Notes: generated by a model not told the origin, from the letters alone. DNA of 64,000 bases from Tetracentron sinense (GCA_015143295.1 CM026559.1:23512826-23576825); one strand, 5' to 3'; numbered from the stretch's first letter, positions 46,093-58,190 are shown. Numbers and translations are program-made.

Positions 46093-47110
46093 ATGGCATC
46101 CTCCAATGCCTCTGCTTCATCATCATCCTCACCAATCATATCTCTTGTTCTTCCTAACTACACTCAAATGGCTGGAGTGAAATTGGAAGGCCCTGGCAGC
46201 TATCTGAAATGGTTGTCCATTTTCTTACCTGTCCTATGTAGCATGAACTACTAGGCTTCGTCGATGGGACTGAACCATGTCCCCCAAAGTATCTGATCAA
46301 TGGAGAAGGTCTAGCTATTTCTAATCCAGAATGCTTTATCTGGATCAAGAAAGACCAGCACTTATTAAGATGGATCGATGCATCTCTCTCAGAAAAATTC
46401 CTATCAACTGTTTATGGACTGAATACCTCTAAGCAGGTATGGACTGCACTGGTCAACAGATTTTCCAGTCAATCTCGCATTCATGTTTCTCACATTAAGC
46501 AGCAGTTACAGAACCCGCGTCAAGGTTCCAAATCATGCTCAAATTATCTGCAATTCGCCAAAAGCATTGTTGACTAACTTGCAGTCATTGGCAAACCATT
46601 GGATGATGAATATCTTATATCTTCCATCACCAATGGTCTCAATCCAAGTTTTATTCATTTTGTGACTAACCTTGCTTTTGCAACTCGAGAAAAACTCCTA
46701 AGTTTTGATGATTTTTAGGATATGCTACTGAATCACGAAATGTTACTCAACAACCATCAAGTTGCTGCCCCTGATGTTTCCACCTTTGCTTTGTTTGCTC
46801 ACAAGACAGGCCCTCGCAATTTGAAAAACAAAGGATCATATCAGTCCAATAGCAGACAACAACCACACAATGACAACAACCACACAACAACCATTATGCT
46901 AAGCCAAATGGTTTTCCTGCATTCAGATCACAGCAAGAGAATCACTCACCTGGTGCTCCCAGATTTAACAATGTTGCTTCAGGATTCTCCAACAACAAGA
47001 CAAGTCAGTTTCCTTCCCACAACAATGCAACAAATTTTTCCAACTCAAATCGTGCTCCTTGTCAGATTTGTGGGAAATCAAGTCATCAAGGTCTTGATTG
47101 CTTCCACAGG
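46093..47110 (+). pseudogene. gag: Ale/Retrofit-like gag (fossil)
   Basis: The ATG at 46093 opens a serine-rich start (ASSNASASSSSSP) followed by KLEGPGSYLKWL, a Copia gag likeness. A knuckle-like CQICGKSSHQGLDC is read near 47060. It is broken in more than one place. Confidence 0.7.
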
Positions 47111-50100
47111 ATGAATTACTCGTATCAAGGCAGACATCCTCCACCTCAATTGGCAACTCAAACAAATGCCCTTTATGATGAAGAACAAGGGTGGTTGGCT
47201 GATAGTGGTGCAAATGCACCCATCACCAACAACCTAGAGAACCTCACAGATCAGCAGCCTCTGAAGGAAATGAAATGGTTACTATATGAAATGGAGTTGG
47301 CCTCAAGATTGACAATGTTGGTTCAACCCTTATCCATATTCCAAACTCCTCTTCTGAAATTCATCTTAAAAATGTTCTTCATTGTCCAAATGCTTTCGCT
47401 AACCTCTTATCTATTCAAAAATTTTGTTTAGATGATCATTGCCATTATATACTCACCTCATCTCATTTTTTTGTGAAATACAATCTCACCAAGGCAATCC
47501 TCTTGGAAGGTAAGTGTGAAAATGGGCTCTATCCATTGTGGTTTAAGGGAACTCAAACAAATCCAATCGTGCCCTTGTAGCTTTGATAAGAATATAGACC
47601 TCAGCCCTGATTTGGCATTTTAGACTAGGTCACCCAACAAATGATGTTGTTTCTCGTATTGTTAAAGCTTTCAAGCTTCCTATTTCCTCCTTCAATTCAA
47701 ATAAAATTGGCTTGTGTGATTCCTGTTAAATGGGAAAAAGTAAAAAAGTTGTCATTCTCTTCTTCAAATCGGCAAACTCCTCTTCCTTTACATTTAATTC
47801 ACACTGATGTATGGACTTCACCTATCACATCTAAAAGTGGATATAAATACTACGTCATCTTTGTTGATGATCACTCAAGATGCACTTGGCTCTATCCACT
47901 TCACACCAAATCTGAAGTCTCTGAATGCTTTATCAAATTTAAGCTTCTTGTTGAGAAACAATTGTCTTCCTCCATCAAACAACTTCAATTAGATGGAGGG
48001 GGTGAATACACATCACTGCATTTTCAATCCTTTCTCACCAAAAATGGTATTGTCCACCGAAATCATGCCCCTATACCTCTCAATAGAATGGTCTAGCTGA
48101 AAGAAAACTCAGGTGCATTCTGGAAATAGGTTTGACTCTTCTAGCTCATTTTCATCTTTCTAATGTCTACTGGGTTGATGCTTTTCTCACAGCAACTCAT
48201 CTCATAAACAGGCTGCCTACACCAACCTTGAATAATCTTTCCCCTTATCTCAAGCTTTATCATAAAGTCCCTGATTATCAAACACTTAAGGTCTTTGGTT
48301 GCAAATGATTTCCACTCTTGCGTCCCCTTGGATTGCATAAACTAGAACATCGTTCCAAATCTTGCATCTTTCTTGGTTACAGCTATGCTGGATACAAATG
48401 CTTTGATCCTATTACTAACAAAGTATACTTGTCATGGCATGTGGTTTTTGATGAGCAAAAATTTCCAGCCAAGGATCAAGTTTCCTCTCACTTACCCTCC
48501 AAGATCAATGCAATCGGTGACTTGCCCTTTACTCTCCCAGTAAGTTTACTCCCTCCTCCATCTCATTTCATTTCTAATTCTGGTTCTAGTAATTCACTTT
48601 CTATTCCAAGCAGTAACTCTTCATAGCCTACCATCACCTTACCTATCATACCTTCCAGTTCAACCTCTAAGATTCCAACTATATCCTCTATTTCTACCCC
48701 TTCATCTCAACACACTATGACTACTCGATCCAGATCTGGTTCCATTAGATTTAAACAATTCCCAGATTTTTAGGCTCACAAAGCCACTAAATATCCTCCT
48801 CAAATGTTTCACATCACCATCTCTGAATCTGAACCATCTTGCTATCGAAAGGCAGCTTTTGATCCTAGGTGGATTCAAGCTATGACAAAAGAATTCCAAG
48901 CACTTTTGAAAAATGAAACTTGGACACTCTGTCCTCGACCTTCTCATCAAAACATCATCAGCAACAAGTGGGTTTATCTCATCAAACAAAAATCAGATGG
49001 CACAATAGAGAGGTTCAAGGCTAGGTTGGTTGCCAAGGGGTATGAACAGTAAAATGGAATCGACTACACTGAAACTTTCAGTTCAGTCATCAAGCCTGCT
49101 ACAATTTGTGTCATTCTGTCCTTAGCTGTTCAGTTTAACTGGTATATAAGCCAATTGGGCATTTCCAATGCCTTCCTTCATGGTCACCTACTTGAAGATG
49201 TCTTCATGGAGTAGCCAAGAGGGTTCATTGATCCTGCTCATCCAGAATTTGTTTGCAAGCTTCACAAAGCCCTTTATGGACTCAAACAAGCCTCTCGAGC
49301 ATGGTTTAATAGACTATCATCCTTCCTACTGAATATTGGATTCACTGCCTCTCTCTTGGATTCCTCCTTATTTATTTACATTTGAACTTGGATTCCTCCT
49401 TATTTATTTACATTTGAACTTCACTCATATCTTCATGTTGGTTTATGTAAATGACATCATTTTCACAGGAACTGATGACAATCTAATCCAGACCATCATT
49501 GCTCTATTACAGAAAGAATTTCCTCTTAAAGACCTTGGGCTTCTTCATTTCTTTCTGGACATTAAAGTCTCTCGCACTAATAAAGGGTTGCACCTATGTC
49601 AAGCTAAATACATCTCTGATTTACTTCATCGCACTAATATGCAAGATGCTAAATCCTCCAAATCACCCTCCCCATCTGGTTTGAAACTCTCTAAATATGA
49701 TGGTGATCCATTGCAGAATCCTACAGAATACAGGCAGGTGGTTGATGTTCTTCAGATGCACCTTAACACGCCCTGAAATTGCATTCTCAGTCAATCAGTT
49801 GTGCCAACACATGCATGTACCCTCTACAGCTCACTGGTCTACTGTGAAGAGAGTATTAAGATACCTCAAAGCCTCTGCTCATCATGGGCTCCTGTACTCC
49901 AAAGGTTCTCTCCACCTCAGTGCCTACTGTGATAGTGATTGGGCTAGTAGCATTGATGACAGACGTTCCACAACTGGATTTGTAGTCTTTCTTGGCCCCA
50001 ATTTGATCTCCTAGTGTGCTAAAAAGCAGGCTATTATATCTCGAAGTAGCGTTGAAGCCGAGTACAGAGCCCTTGCAATCACCACTACTGAAGTCTACTG

Positions 50101-50395
50101 GTTGAGAATGTTGTTCTGTGACATTCAGTTTGCCCTTTAACAAGCTCCTACAGTTTGGTGTAATAATGTCAGTGCTTTGGCATTGGCTTCCAATCCTGTG
50201 TACCATGCTCGCACCAAACATATTGAAATTTACTATCATTTTGTGCGGGAAAAAGTTATCAATCGTGACATCATTATCAAATTTATTTCCACTCATGACC
50301 AACTTGCAGACATCTTTACTAAAGGATTATCCTCAGCCAAATTTTTGTTCCTTCGGTCCAAGCTCATGGTGGTTTCCTCCCCCATTAGCTTGAGG
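47111..50395 (+). pseudogene. pol: Ale/Retrofit-like pol (fossil)
   Basis: Protease likeness is WLADSGANAPITNN near 47191. The integrase core is HLIHTDVWTSPITSKSGYKY (47787 on) with QLQLDGGGEY. Reverse transcriptase shows WVYLIKQKSDGT (near 48970), [12 protein letters not shown] (near 49270) and VYVNDIIFTGTD (49440 on). RNase H has AYCDSDWASSIDDRRSTTGF (near 49921) and QLADIFTKGLS near 50300. It is broken in several places. Confidence 0.8.
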
Positions 50396-50400
50396 GGGGT

Positions 50401-50796
50401 TGTTAGAGAATCTTCCCCTCCAACTCATGGCAATGATGATGCAGATGATATAACCATTGATTACATTCCTAGTACAACTATGACACACAAGATATCACAT
50501 ATCATGCCACTCATAATTAACTTACAGCTAGAGCAGCAATCTATGTTAGGAAACCATGTCATCCACAAGGCAATCCATCCTTCACCAATCTCACGGCCAG
50601 ATCATGGGCATCAGTAGAAAGGAAAGAACACCAAATACTCTAGCTATCAAGCCAAGCTCCACTCCTCAATTAGCCTCATAAGGAATTGCATTTACACTCA
50701 TTCCTTTTGTATATTTCAGCATTCCATTTTTCTCTCAACACTAACGTGTATATAATGCCTTAAGCATTCTATCAAGAATATTTTCAATCCCTTTCA
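50401..50796 (+). repeat. 3' LTR of the Ale/Retrofit-like element
   Basis: 396 bp, beginning TGTTAGAGAATC after the polypurine tract and ending CCCTTTCA. Its last half matches 43229-43473. Confidence 0.8.
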
Positions 50797-50850
50797 AAGA
50801 TCTTGAGGGTTCTCATTCCGTGGCTTATAAGAGTCTCCTATTAGCCCCGC

Positions 50851-50904
<54 letters not shown>

Positions 50905-51876
50905 GTGTATAGTTTGATGCCCTTTGGACATTTGTGCATGTGAATCCCTCAACAAGGACTGGTCAGGCACTGTTGGTCCACCTTTTTTCCCATCATCCAA
51001 TCCATTTGTGCCACTTATGCAATTGGACTCCCTTGAATTCAATTGCAATTGGCTGTGATCCCATCTCGATCTATAATTGAGTGAACTGATCAAAGCAGCA
51101 GAACCAACTATATTTCTTCATAGCAGGAAGACCAAGACATTTGAAAAATTGCAATAAACTGCTAATGATTTTAATTTACCATTTAATAATAATAATTTTA
51201 AAATAAGACTTAAATCATAAGGGTGTAATTTGTCATTGTTATCAAGCTCAAACCATAACGGTTCATGGAACTATTTAACAAATTAAGCAGCAAGATTTGG
51301 GCAACAAACCACACGAGGGACCAACACTCACCATTTGATAGCTCATAATTTGGAGATCTACCAACAAAAGCAGATCATCATATATTTATACCAGTCAACA
51401 TTCTTTTGAATGCCAAAAATGCCAGTATATAATCCGGGAAAAGACGTAACAAGACCACAAGTGAGACTCAACCCCCTGTAATCGATTTAGTAGGGCAATC
51501 TAATCATAATCTGCTTTCAGGAAAGCATGAATTTTAGCATGTTCTATCACTTGTACATGGCAGATGGTACAGAAAACATGCCCTTGACATAAAAGGGGAA
51601 AAAAAAAAGACGATCATCATATTGGACAATGCTGTTATAAAAAGCAAATGTTTGCTAAGCACAAACTACAGCACCTTAATCAAAAGAGACCAATATACTA
51701 CAAACAAATGCCTCAAACCGGATTCTTCTTCCCCTTGGGAATGTTTGTTTATCAAAAGAGGTTTTTGCTATTCACATGCTAAAGTCATCGACTGATTAAA
51801 TGGTTTCTCATTAGATTCACGTCTCTGATTAGTACTTAGACAATGCATGCAGAACCATACTGATAAAATGCTCCTC
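50797..51876. other. Intergenic DNA with a compound microsatellite
   Basis: A (CT)n run followed by an (AT)n run lies at 50854-50904. The rest is AT-rich with no coding reading. The right end, from about 51750, probably holds the 3' untranslated region of the Sm protein F gene, but no clear polyadenylation signal could be fixed. Confidence 0.5.
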
Positions 51877-51946
51877 TTAATCGCGCTCAGCTTCTTCAAT
51901 TTCTTCATCCTCTGGTACTCCGCGAAGATAGAGAACGTTGTTACAT
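51877..51946 (-). CDS. SmF last coding exon (Sm2 motif and acidic tail)
   Basis: After acceptor ATGCAG it finishes the arginine codon and encodes [20 protein letters not shown], then two more residues and TAA. It sits 3.3 kb from the preceding exon. Confidence 0.92.
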
Positions 51947-54900
51947 CTGCATAAGTAGTGGTTAAATGAAAAGATAAAGCAATAGCTCTTCCAAATTCTA
52001 GAGATTGATCAATACTTATAATCTTAAAAGTAGTGCATAACAATCCTGGGCGCATAGAGGTCGGTGCTGTCCACTGCCCACTGTTCGATGATAATTCGGC
52101 CATGTCAATTCATAGCATGATCTTTCAATAGAAACCATATAAAATGTGGTGGTTTATTTCATTATGTTGATGGGCATAGTTGATATACCACAGAGAAATC
52201 TCACTTTTCCACGGAAAAGCACTCAAAATTTCCAACTTAATGAATTGAATTACAAATTAAAGATCATTTACAAAGGTGAAAAAAAATTATAAATATATAT
52301 ATATATATATGAAAACCTTATTGAACAATAAAGGCAATACATAAGTTATGAACTAAAATGGTATTACCAATGCAATGACTATAATTTGTGAAAACTATAT
52401 TGTACAACACTCTAGGTCTGACTCTCAAAAGTTCACTCATAAGTCTGTTTAGGGTCCGTTCTTTTGCCAAGACTTATAAAGCTTGGCACTTTGCACTTTT
52501 TCATGGTAGTTTTTAAGAAATTTGAATCACTGTCAAGATTACTAACAAAATTAATTCTTACAATCACTAGATTTCATGTCTCGTCATTTATAATGAGATT
52601 TGAAATCATTCCATTTTGCTGCATTTGAAGTCTTATGGGAATGGCAACCCAAGAGATGAAAAGTACAATACATCTAGTTCTCAAAAGAAAATGCATATTG
52701 TCCAATGATTCTGGACTTTACAAGTCACCACAAAAGAACGGACCCTAAGTAAACTTAGCCTATTCTTTTTCTGACTGGTAAATTATTTTCCTATTTTACT
52801 CGCATTTCATATTACAAATGATTGTTCCTATTTGTTATAACATTCAAAATGGTACAAGTTTCAAAACATTTTACAATTCTTTCCTCCAGTTTCCTCATGT
52901 TTCAATGGCATGTTTACAATTACCAAAGAGAACACAAAGTCGAACACTGACAATTTTTAAACATTCATGGCACGTATCTCACCTTGCCCATACATCTTTG
53001 CAAACTGTTCAATTGGTGGGAACCTTTTGGAAGGGGTCATAGACCCAGAACATTACATGATAAGGGGATCTTAACGGTTCAAAAACCCATCCTTGACTAA
53101 TACTTGGATGGTTGAAAACATGGTGATAATCATAAAATTCACAGAAAGAGATCACCCACACAAACACACATATATATAGTGAATGGTTCGAATTGGCTAC
53201 GCCCATTAGAACCTCTAGTTAGCGTCCCTATAAAAACTCAACATGTTACATGTGTTTTTCAATCGGACCGTCCAATCTCAAGATGGGTCCCTTGAGAGAC
53301 ACATGACAAAATATCAGCCCAAACAGATTTTTTAGACCTTCCAATCAGACCCTAGTTAGTTAGCATGAACCCCCTAGGGCCCACTAGATCCAAACTAGGC
53401 TACAGATATCACTGATCTTCCGACCTCCAATTGGACAGTCTAGAAAGATTCATTCATGCCTTATCTTTTTGTCATGCGTCTCGCAAGGGACCCACATTGA
53501 GATCGGACAGTGGGATTCGAAAACAAGTGCCACATATCCATTTTCCATGGGGGACACTCACTAGAGGTCTAGTGAGCGCTGCCCTATAGGAAAATCTTGT
53601 AGAACAATAAACACATACAAGTGATGAACTAAAATGGTAGTATAAATGTAAATGCGACAGAGAGAAAATGGAGAAAGGTTATTATAGCCTAATATGAGAA
53701 GAATTTGGGGTGGGATCCAAAGAAGTCGGAGGTTCTTATTAAGTGGTACTGTGGAAAGCAATTATCAAGGTTAAGGAGGCTTTCTGTAAACACGTTAGAC
53801 ATAATGTTGGTTTGGTAGAGGTGATGGATGATATCAAAGTGTGGGCAAAATTTTCTTACATGGGACTTTGGGAAATTATACTCAGTTGCATGGGATAGAA
53901 AGTGTCTGGTTAGCTCTTGTTTTTTTAGGTAACTAATGGAGTGATCTGACCTCCGAATTTAAAAAGAGATTTAAATGATTAGGAGATGAATGACTCCATG
54001 CGACTTATTGGTCACCTCAATCTGAGGAGACTACGAACCATTTGTTGTCCCATCCAACACTACCAAGCCAAGCCTATCTATTGGTAGGCCCAAGCAAGAA
54101 AGAGCCACCACTACCCATTGAGACTTGAAGCTGACTAGGTGGATAGCGTAAGAACTTCGATTTGTTTCGAATCCAGATTTTTGGGGCCTTTGAATGCCTG
54201 ACATCTGGGATTGTAATATGGATTATAAATTCAGATTTTTGGGCTTTCATGATGAAGTTATGGGGAATTCAACTTGATTATTTTTTGCTCTCTTCTTTTT
54301 ATCATTTTTAGTCTTTATTACTGGTGTAACTATTAGGCTGATGATTACTTGTTTGCTCGCATGACAGAGTGCTCCATTAAACTGTTCAGGCCATCTAAAA
54401 AATTCCAAAAATAAATAAATAATATTCCAAAAAAATGAATTATGAATGCACTACATGTTGGCTTGATCCCATGCAATTGGGTACGTAGGCAACCCTAGAC
54501 GGGTTCAAAAACCTTGTGTTAGAAAATTAGGGTAGTTTCTATTTTTTTACTTGTTGCTATTTTAGGAAACATTGTTATTTTGGTATTTTAATTTATTGAA
54601 ATTAGCATGTTATTATTTCCATGTGAATATTGCTCATTTCTCCATTTCTGATTTGTTGCTTAAATTAGCATATTTCCAATTCTAGCATGATATCCATAAA
54701 TAGCATGTTGATAAGGTTTCCACATTAGTTTAATCTGGATTTAGGAAGTAGGTAACTGCTTTTTAGCAGGTGTCTAACATCTTCCCTTAGCAGAAATAAA
54801 TCTCTTACCTAATACTTTCTATTTGCAAGCAATTTCCTTTACAGGTGACATACCAAATCTTTGAGATTTTGGACATTTTCCAAATTAAGAAACTTTCCTA

Positions 54901-55952
54901 AATCCATCTCTCACAAGCCCCATACAAGGAAGAATATAGGACTAATGAGGATGGCGACACTGTCTACCTGGCCAATTCAGTGGGTACCCTATCAGATGGA
55001 CAGTCCACATTGGCCACTTCCACCCTCCACATGGCAGAAAACTGGAACTAAGCCCATTGTGGCATTGTGTCCAATCAGAAAGCCCTTACCCTACTATCAA
55101 ACCCCACTGAACTTTTAAAAATGACTTCTTATACCCTTAAGCTCAGTCTTCATGTTATTTTTATAGTTTTCTTTCTCTACACTACCTGAGGTGAAGGTTT
55201 CAAATTCAAAGGCGGCAGTTTCATATCATCGTATTCTTAGTTATTATTGTTCAACAATGGGAGAAACTTCTGCATTTGGTGGAAGTTACCTGATCAGAAT
55301 CTCTCCAAGATTTCCTGTGAATTGTCCATCAATATATTCTTCAGTGTTTGCCAGCTGCAGAAAAAGATCCATTAATTGGTGAAAACTTCCTTCACTTCAG
55401 ATGTGTACAGGATAATGGGAAGTGATGAAATAACTCAAAAGCTCTCTATAAGATAGCTCCTGACTTAGTAGACAATGGATCACTCTACGAATAGTATCGG
55501 AACAGTGTTGCGACAACAGCCACCACAAAATTCATTGCTTATTGAAACACGACAGATTGCTAGATGCAGTCATGAGCTACCAAATCAGGCTCAAGATAAA
55601 AATGCAAACAAAGAATCTGCACAAACATAATGTCTGGATACAAAGGATGAACAAATGGTACTTCAAGTACTACCTGCAAGTTCATGTATGAATCAACTGA
55701 AACAAGATAACCTGAAAAGAACCCAAAAATTTTGTGAAATACTACATCGATCATTTGCTGAATGTACAATCTATATAAGCAGGTTATAGATCTACAAACC
55801 CAAAAAAAAAAAAGTAAGACAATATAATAAGATAAAATAATTATACCAAATGAGAGCATAGTACCTTTGTATTCCATTCCCCACTTAAGCTTTACAATAA
55901 CAGGCTTTCCAGTCAGATTGTTCAAGAAAGGTTTTGGGTTAACTGGAACAGT
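51877..55952 (-). CDS. Small nuclear ribonucleoprotein F (Sm protein F), four of its exons
   Basis: This host gene encodes SmF, one of the seven proteins of the Sm ring that binds the U-rich Sm site of spliceosomal snRNAs. Coding exons on the minus strand are 55952-55865, 55711-55674, 55354-55290 and 51946-51877, each bounded by AG and GT at the introns, with the reading frame kept across all joins and a TAA stop. They give 86 residues. With a two-residue first exon, not located here, the total would be 88, the usual plant SmF length. Visible are [13 protein letters not shown], the Sm1 motif ending VDSYMNLQ, and Sm2 with [11 protein letters not shown], then an acidic tail. No breaks are seen; I take the gene as functional. 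Confidence 0.92.
52450..52747. mobile_element. MITE with 17-bp exact terminal inverted repeats
   Basis: TAGGGTCCGTTCTTTTG at 52450-52466 is mirrored by CAAAAGAACGGACCCTA at 52731-52747. The 298-bp body has no coding capacity. TAGGG-starting ends occur in plant hAT MITEs, but the 8-bp flanks match only partly. A TTA/TAA boundary could instead hint at PIF/Harbinger. It lies inside the SmF intron. Confidence 0.75.
53198..53583. mobile_element. Foldback element with long imperfect inverted arms
   Basis: ACCTCTAGTTAGCGTCCCT at 53211 is mirrored by GGGACACTCACTAGAGGT at 53551-53568, and the arms continue inward with GTCCAATCTCAAGATGGGTC against GACCCACATTGAGATCGGAC. Arms are about 150 bp. There is no coding reading. 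The form suits a Mutator-like or foldback MITE. Confidence 0.65.
54440..54970. mobile_element. Ty3/Gypsy Tat/Ogre-like LTR remnant
   Basis: GTACGTAGGCAACCC, GACGGGTTC, AAGTAGGTAACTGC, GGTGTCTAACATCTTCCC and GGATGGCGACACTG follow the same order as similar words at 45700-45980 in the 2.5 kb solo LTR. It is therefore a degraded relative of that LTR, now part of a host intron. Ends are not defined. Confidence 0.5.
55290..55354 (-). CDS. SmF exon 4
   Basis: 65 bases after CTGCAG and before GTAACTTCC. It encodes [18 protein letters not shown] and on to ILI, the linker and start of Sm2, and ends in the first two bases of an arginine codon. Confidence 0.92.
55674..55711 (-). CDS. SmF exon 3 (Sm1 motif, RNA-contact segment)
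   Basis: 38 bases between TTTTCAG and GTAGTACT. It completes the glycine codon and encodes [12 protein letters not shown], including the aspartate and asparagine that shape the RNA-binding loop in Sm proteins. Confidence 0.92.
55865..55952 (-). CDS. SmF exon 2 (Sm1 motif, first part)
   Basis: Acceptor TTGCAG precedes ACTGTTCCAGTT; donor GTACTATG follows TACAAAG. It encodes TVPVNPKPF through KWGMEYK plus the first base of a glycine codon. There is no ATG in this exon at the right place, so the start codon lies in an upstream exon that I could not fix. Confidence 0.9.
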
Positions 55953-56186
55953 CTGCAATATCAGATATGATTCTCAACAACATGCAAAATCAAAACATGG
56001 TTCTGAGGTATTTAACATCGATCATGTAGTAACTTTGGTCCAGAAAACAGAGAGATAGACAGTTATGGAGTAATATCTTGAATAATAAATATATGCATAA
56101 TTATACTGGCAAACTTAAGTGGTCATACAATTTGAATGCTTCTTAAGTAATAGTTTCAATATTTTGCAGGCCAAGCTGAAATTGAG

Positions 56187-56555
56187 CTCGGACCTCAAGG
56201 TTGTAACTTGTACCAAAAGTATACAAACAGTTGAGCTACATGTTCAACAATGCAACTGCAACCCTCTCTTAGTGTGGACCCTTTTTTCCAATTTTGCTTT
56301 TCCTAACTTGCAAGCATTGCAGAAATTGCACAACTCAGAATCAATTATCTTCTGTTTTATTAAATGATTGAGAGACTCGGACCTCAAGGTTGTACCAAAG
56401 GAACACAAACAGTTTAGCTACATGTTCAACAATGCAACTGCAACGCTCTTTTAGTGTGGACCCCTTTTTTACTATTTTGCTTTTCCCAACTACAAAGCAT
56501 TGCAGAAATTGCACAACTCAGAATCAGTTATCTTCTGTTTAATACGATGATTTAG
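56187..56555. repeat. Two-copy tandem repeat, unit about 188 bp, upstream of SmF exon 2
   Basis: CTCGGACCTCAAGGTTGTA begins both units (56187 and 56375). Shared words follow in order: CTACATGTTCAACAATGC, TTAGTGTGGACCC, GCATTGCAGAAATTGCACAA. Substitutions are scattered at moderate density. It probably lies in SmF intron 1. Confidence 0.8.
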
Positions 56556-57744
56556 ACAAAAGGAGAAAAAAGGAATAGCTACGTAAATTTTATTTCAAAA
56601 TTGCAGCTTCCATGTCATTCAATATGTCAACCACACAGCAGTAACAACTGCATGTAATCATCTTGTCTCATCAAAATTGTTTGAAATTGAACCTGTAGCT
56701 CAATTGACGTTATGTACCTCAACAATGAGGTTGTGGATTCAATTGCAACCAATGAAGAAAAGGCCCACAATTTAGTGAACCAAACCAATCACGCGATAAG
56801 AACAGCCATATGAGCATAGGTAATCTATCGCACAGATATGTTACCGAAGTCAATCCCAACTATGGAGGTACGAGTGTACGACAATGTGATCAATTGGTGA
56901 GCAATTTTTCTTGGTAGCAGTAGGAACGTTCTCCTTAACCTAATGATCCACTGTTTTTGGTAATTGGAGCTATGAGAGGGTTTTGGGGGATCTGCAGCAT
57001 GCAAAGTTATTGAGATAGATGAGCCGTCTGAGCATGGTTGGAAAATTATTGCATGAGAACTATGAATTGACCTGAGAATGCGACCTAGCACTGCCACTAT
57101 ACAATAGGACATGAGTTTAGTACATCATGCTGATGGTGGAATTGCCGGATCCGCAAAGACGAGCGAGTCTGTAGGGAAAGGAATGGTCAACCTCCATCAA
57201 AGAAGAGCATAAAGAATTTAAAGAGAAAAACTTGAAATAGATTTTAGAAGACATTCTGTCTAAAATTTTAAAAAAAAGTACATAATTTTTTATTTTATTT
57301 TTTGGTTAATTTTCTTTGCTTTCGGACCAAGTTTAGTGAGTTTCAGAAATCTCATTTAATCAGAAATGTATGGTCACTGCTAAGGTTGTTTTCTCTCTAA
57401 TTTATATTCAGGTCCCCTGTTATCATCATCATCATCAATGCCTTATCCCAAATATTTAGTCAGCAACATGAATCTTGTTCCACCATTCTGTTCTATTAAA
57501 ATCCATAACTTTGGTTAAGTCATGTTTTATCGAATATTTTCTCACTAACTTCATCCATGTCATTTTGTCTTCCACTCCCCCTTTTTATAGCCTTTAACTT
57601 GAATAATTTCACTTCTTACTAAAGTAGTTAGTAGTCTTCCTTGAAAGTGTCAAACCATCTCAATCGGTTATCCCTTTTTTTTTTATCAGGGATCAACTAA
57701 TAGTCTGTATCTTTTAACATAAGTTATGGATGAATTGGTAGCTC
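56556..57744. other. Region upstream of SmF exon 2, probably with exon 1 and promoter
   Basis: The first SmF exon and promoter should lie here or just beyond, on the minus strand. Short ATG-GT candidates exist but none is convincing. A CATCATCATCATCAATGCC segment at about 57426-57444, followed by TTATCCCAAATATTTAG, resembles a widespread plant repeat. Confidence 0.4.
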
Positions 57745-57860
57745 ATATTCAAGAGGATGTTCTTTGGTGTATGTGTAGGTGTCCTTGGTCCTGGTGCTCT
57801 ACCTACCATGAGAATGGCTTCTAAGATTGTGCCTCGGGTTACGCAACGAGAGCTAGAGGC

Positions 57861-58190
57861 CATTGTAACAAAAAATGCCATTTTTTTGAAAAAAATGCCG
57901 TTTTATTCGCAAATTTTGGAGTTGCCAAATAGTTCTGCGTTTAAATCGCGACTTTAAAAAAAAAAAAAAAAAAACGGCGTTTTTCTGAATTATTCGCGTT
58001 TTTTGCGTTTTATTCGCGTTTTTTACGAATAATTCCCGAATTATTAAAAAAAATTACTTTTTTTAAAAATATATTTTAATCAAATTATTCCGTATATTTT
58101 TATAATATTAATTTACTTTTTATTTTTTTCCCGAATTTTCCGAACTTGATCCCTGCCGAATTATTCCCGAACCCCGACTTTGTCACTATG
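57861..58190. mobile_element. hAT-like MITE with 8-bp target duplication CTAGAGGC
   Basis: The start CATTGTAACAAA and end TTTGTCACTATG are inverted repeats with two mismatches. CTAGAGGC at 57853-57860 recurs exactly at 58191-58198, the 8 bp expected for hAT. The 330-bp body is built of TTTTATTCGCG-, CCCGAATTATT- and poly-A words. Non-coding. Confidence 0.8.

Larger units (their letters stand above)
43229..50796 (+). mobile_element. Ale/Retrofit-like Ty1/Copia element (fossil) with an LTR inserted at its primer site
   Basis: Parts: a recognisable 5' LTR portion 43229-43473, a degenerate primer-binding site at 46014, gag from 46093, pol to about 50395, polypurine tract TGAGGGGGG at 50391-50399 and a 3' LTR 50401-50796. 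Its short LTR (396 bp), compact body and wording suggest the Ale/Retrofit lineage. A 2.5 kb solo LTR (43478-46012) separates the 5' LTR from the primer site. The coding region is broken in roughly eight places. Confidence 0.8.
51947..55289 (-). other. SmF last intron, 3.3 kb, loaded with transposon debris
   Basis: It contains an (AT)n tract near 52289-52311, a TIR MITE at 52450-52747, a foldback element at 53198-53583 and a Tat-like LTR remnant at about 54440-54970. The stretch 53590-54430 has no recognisable content. This intron is far longer than the two others in the gene (318 and 153 bp). Confidence 0.8.

Noticed and set aside
51768-52103. Open frame of 111 residues on the minus strand at the SmF 3' end
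   Set aside because: It reads the SmF last exon in another frame and runs through the intron. The exon in its proper frame gives the conserved Sm2 motif and stop.
52289-52311. AT dinucleotide run as a possible regulatory site
   Set aside because: Simple microsatellite inside an intron, with nothing else to suggest function.
55560-55958. Open frame of 132 residues starting with an SmF-like segment
   Set aside because: It starts at a non-ATG codon in a splice acceptor and runs on into intron sequence. The real coding parts are the two exons at 55865-55952 and 55674-55711.
56825-57112. 95-residue minus-strand frame upstream of SmF exon 2
   Set aside because: No domain was recognised and it would not join SmF in frame with a plausible start; it may be chance.
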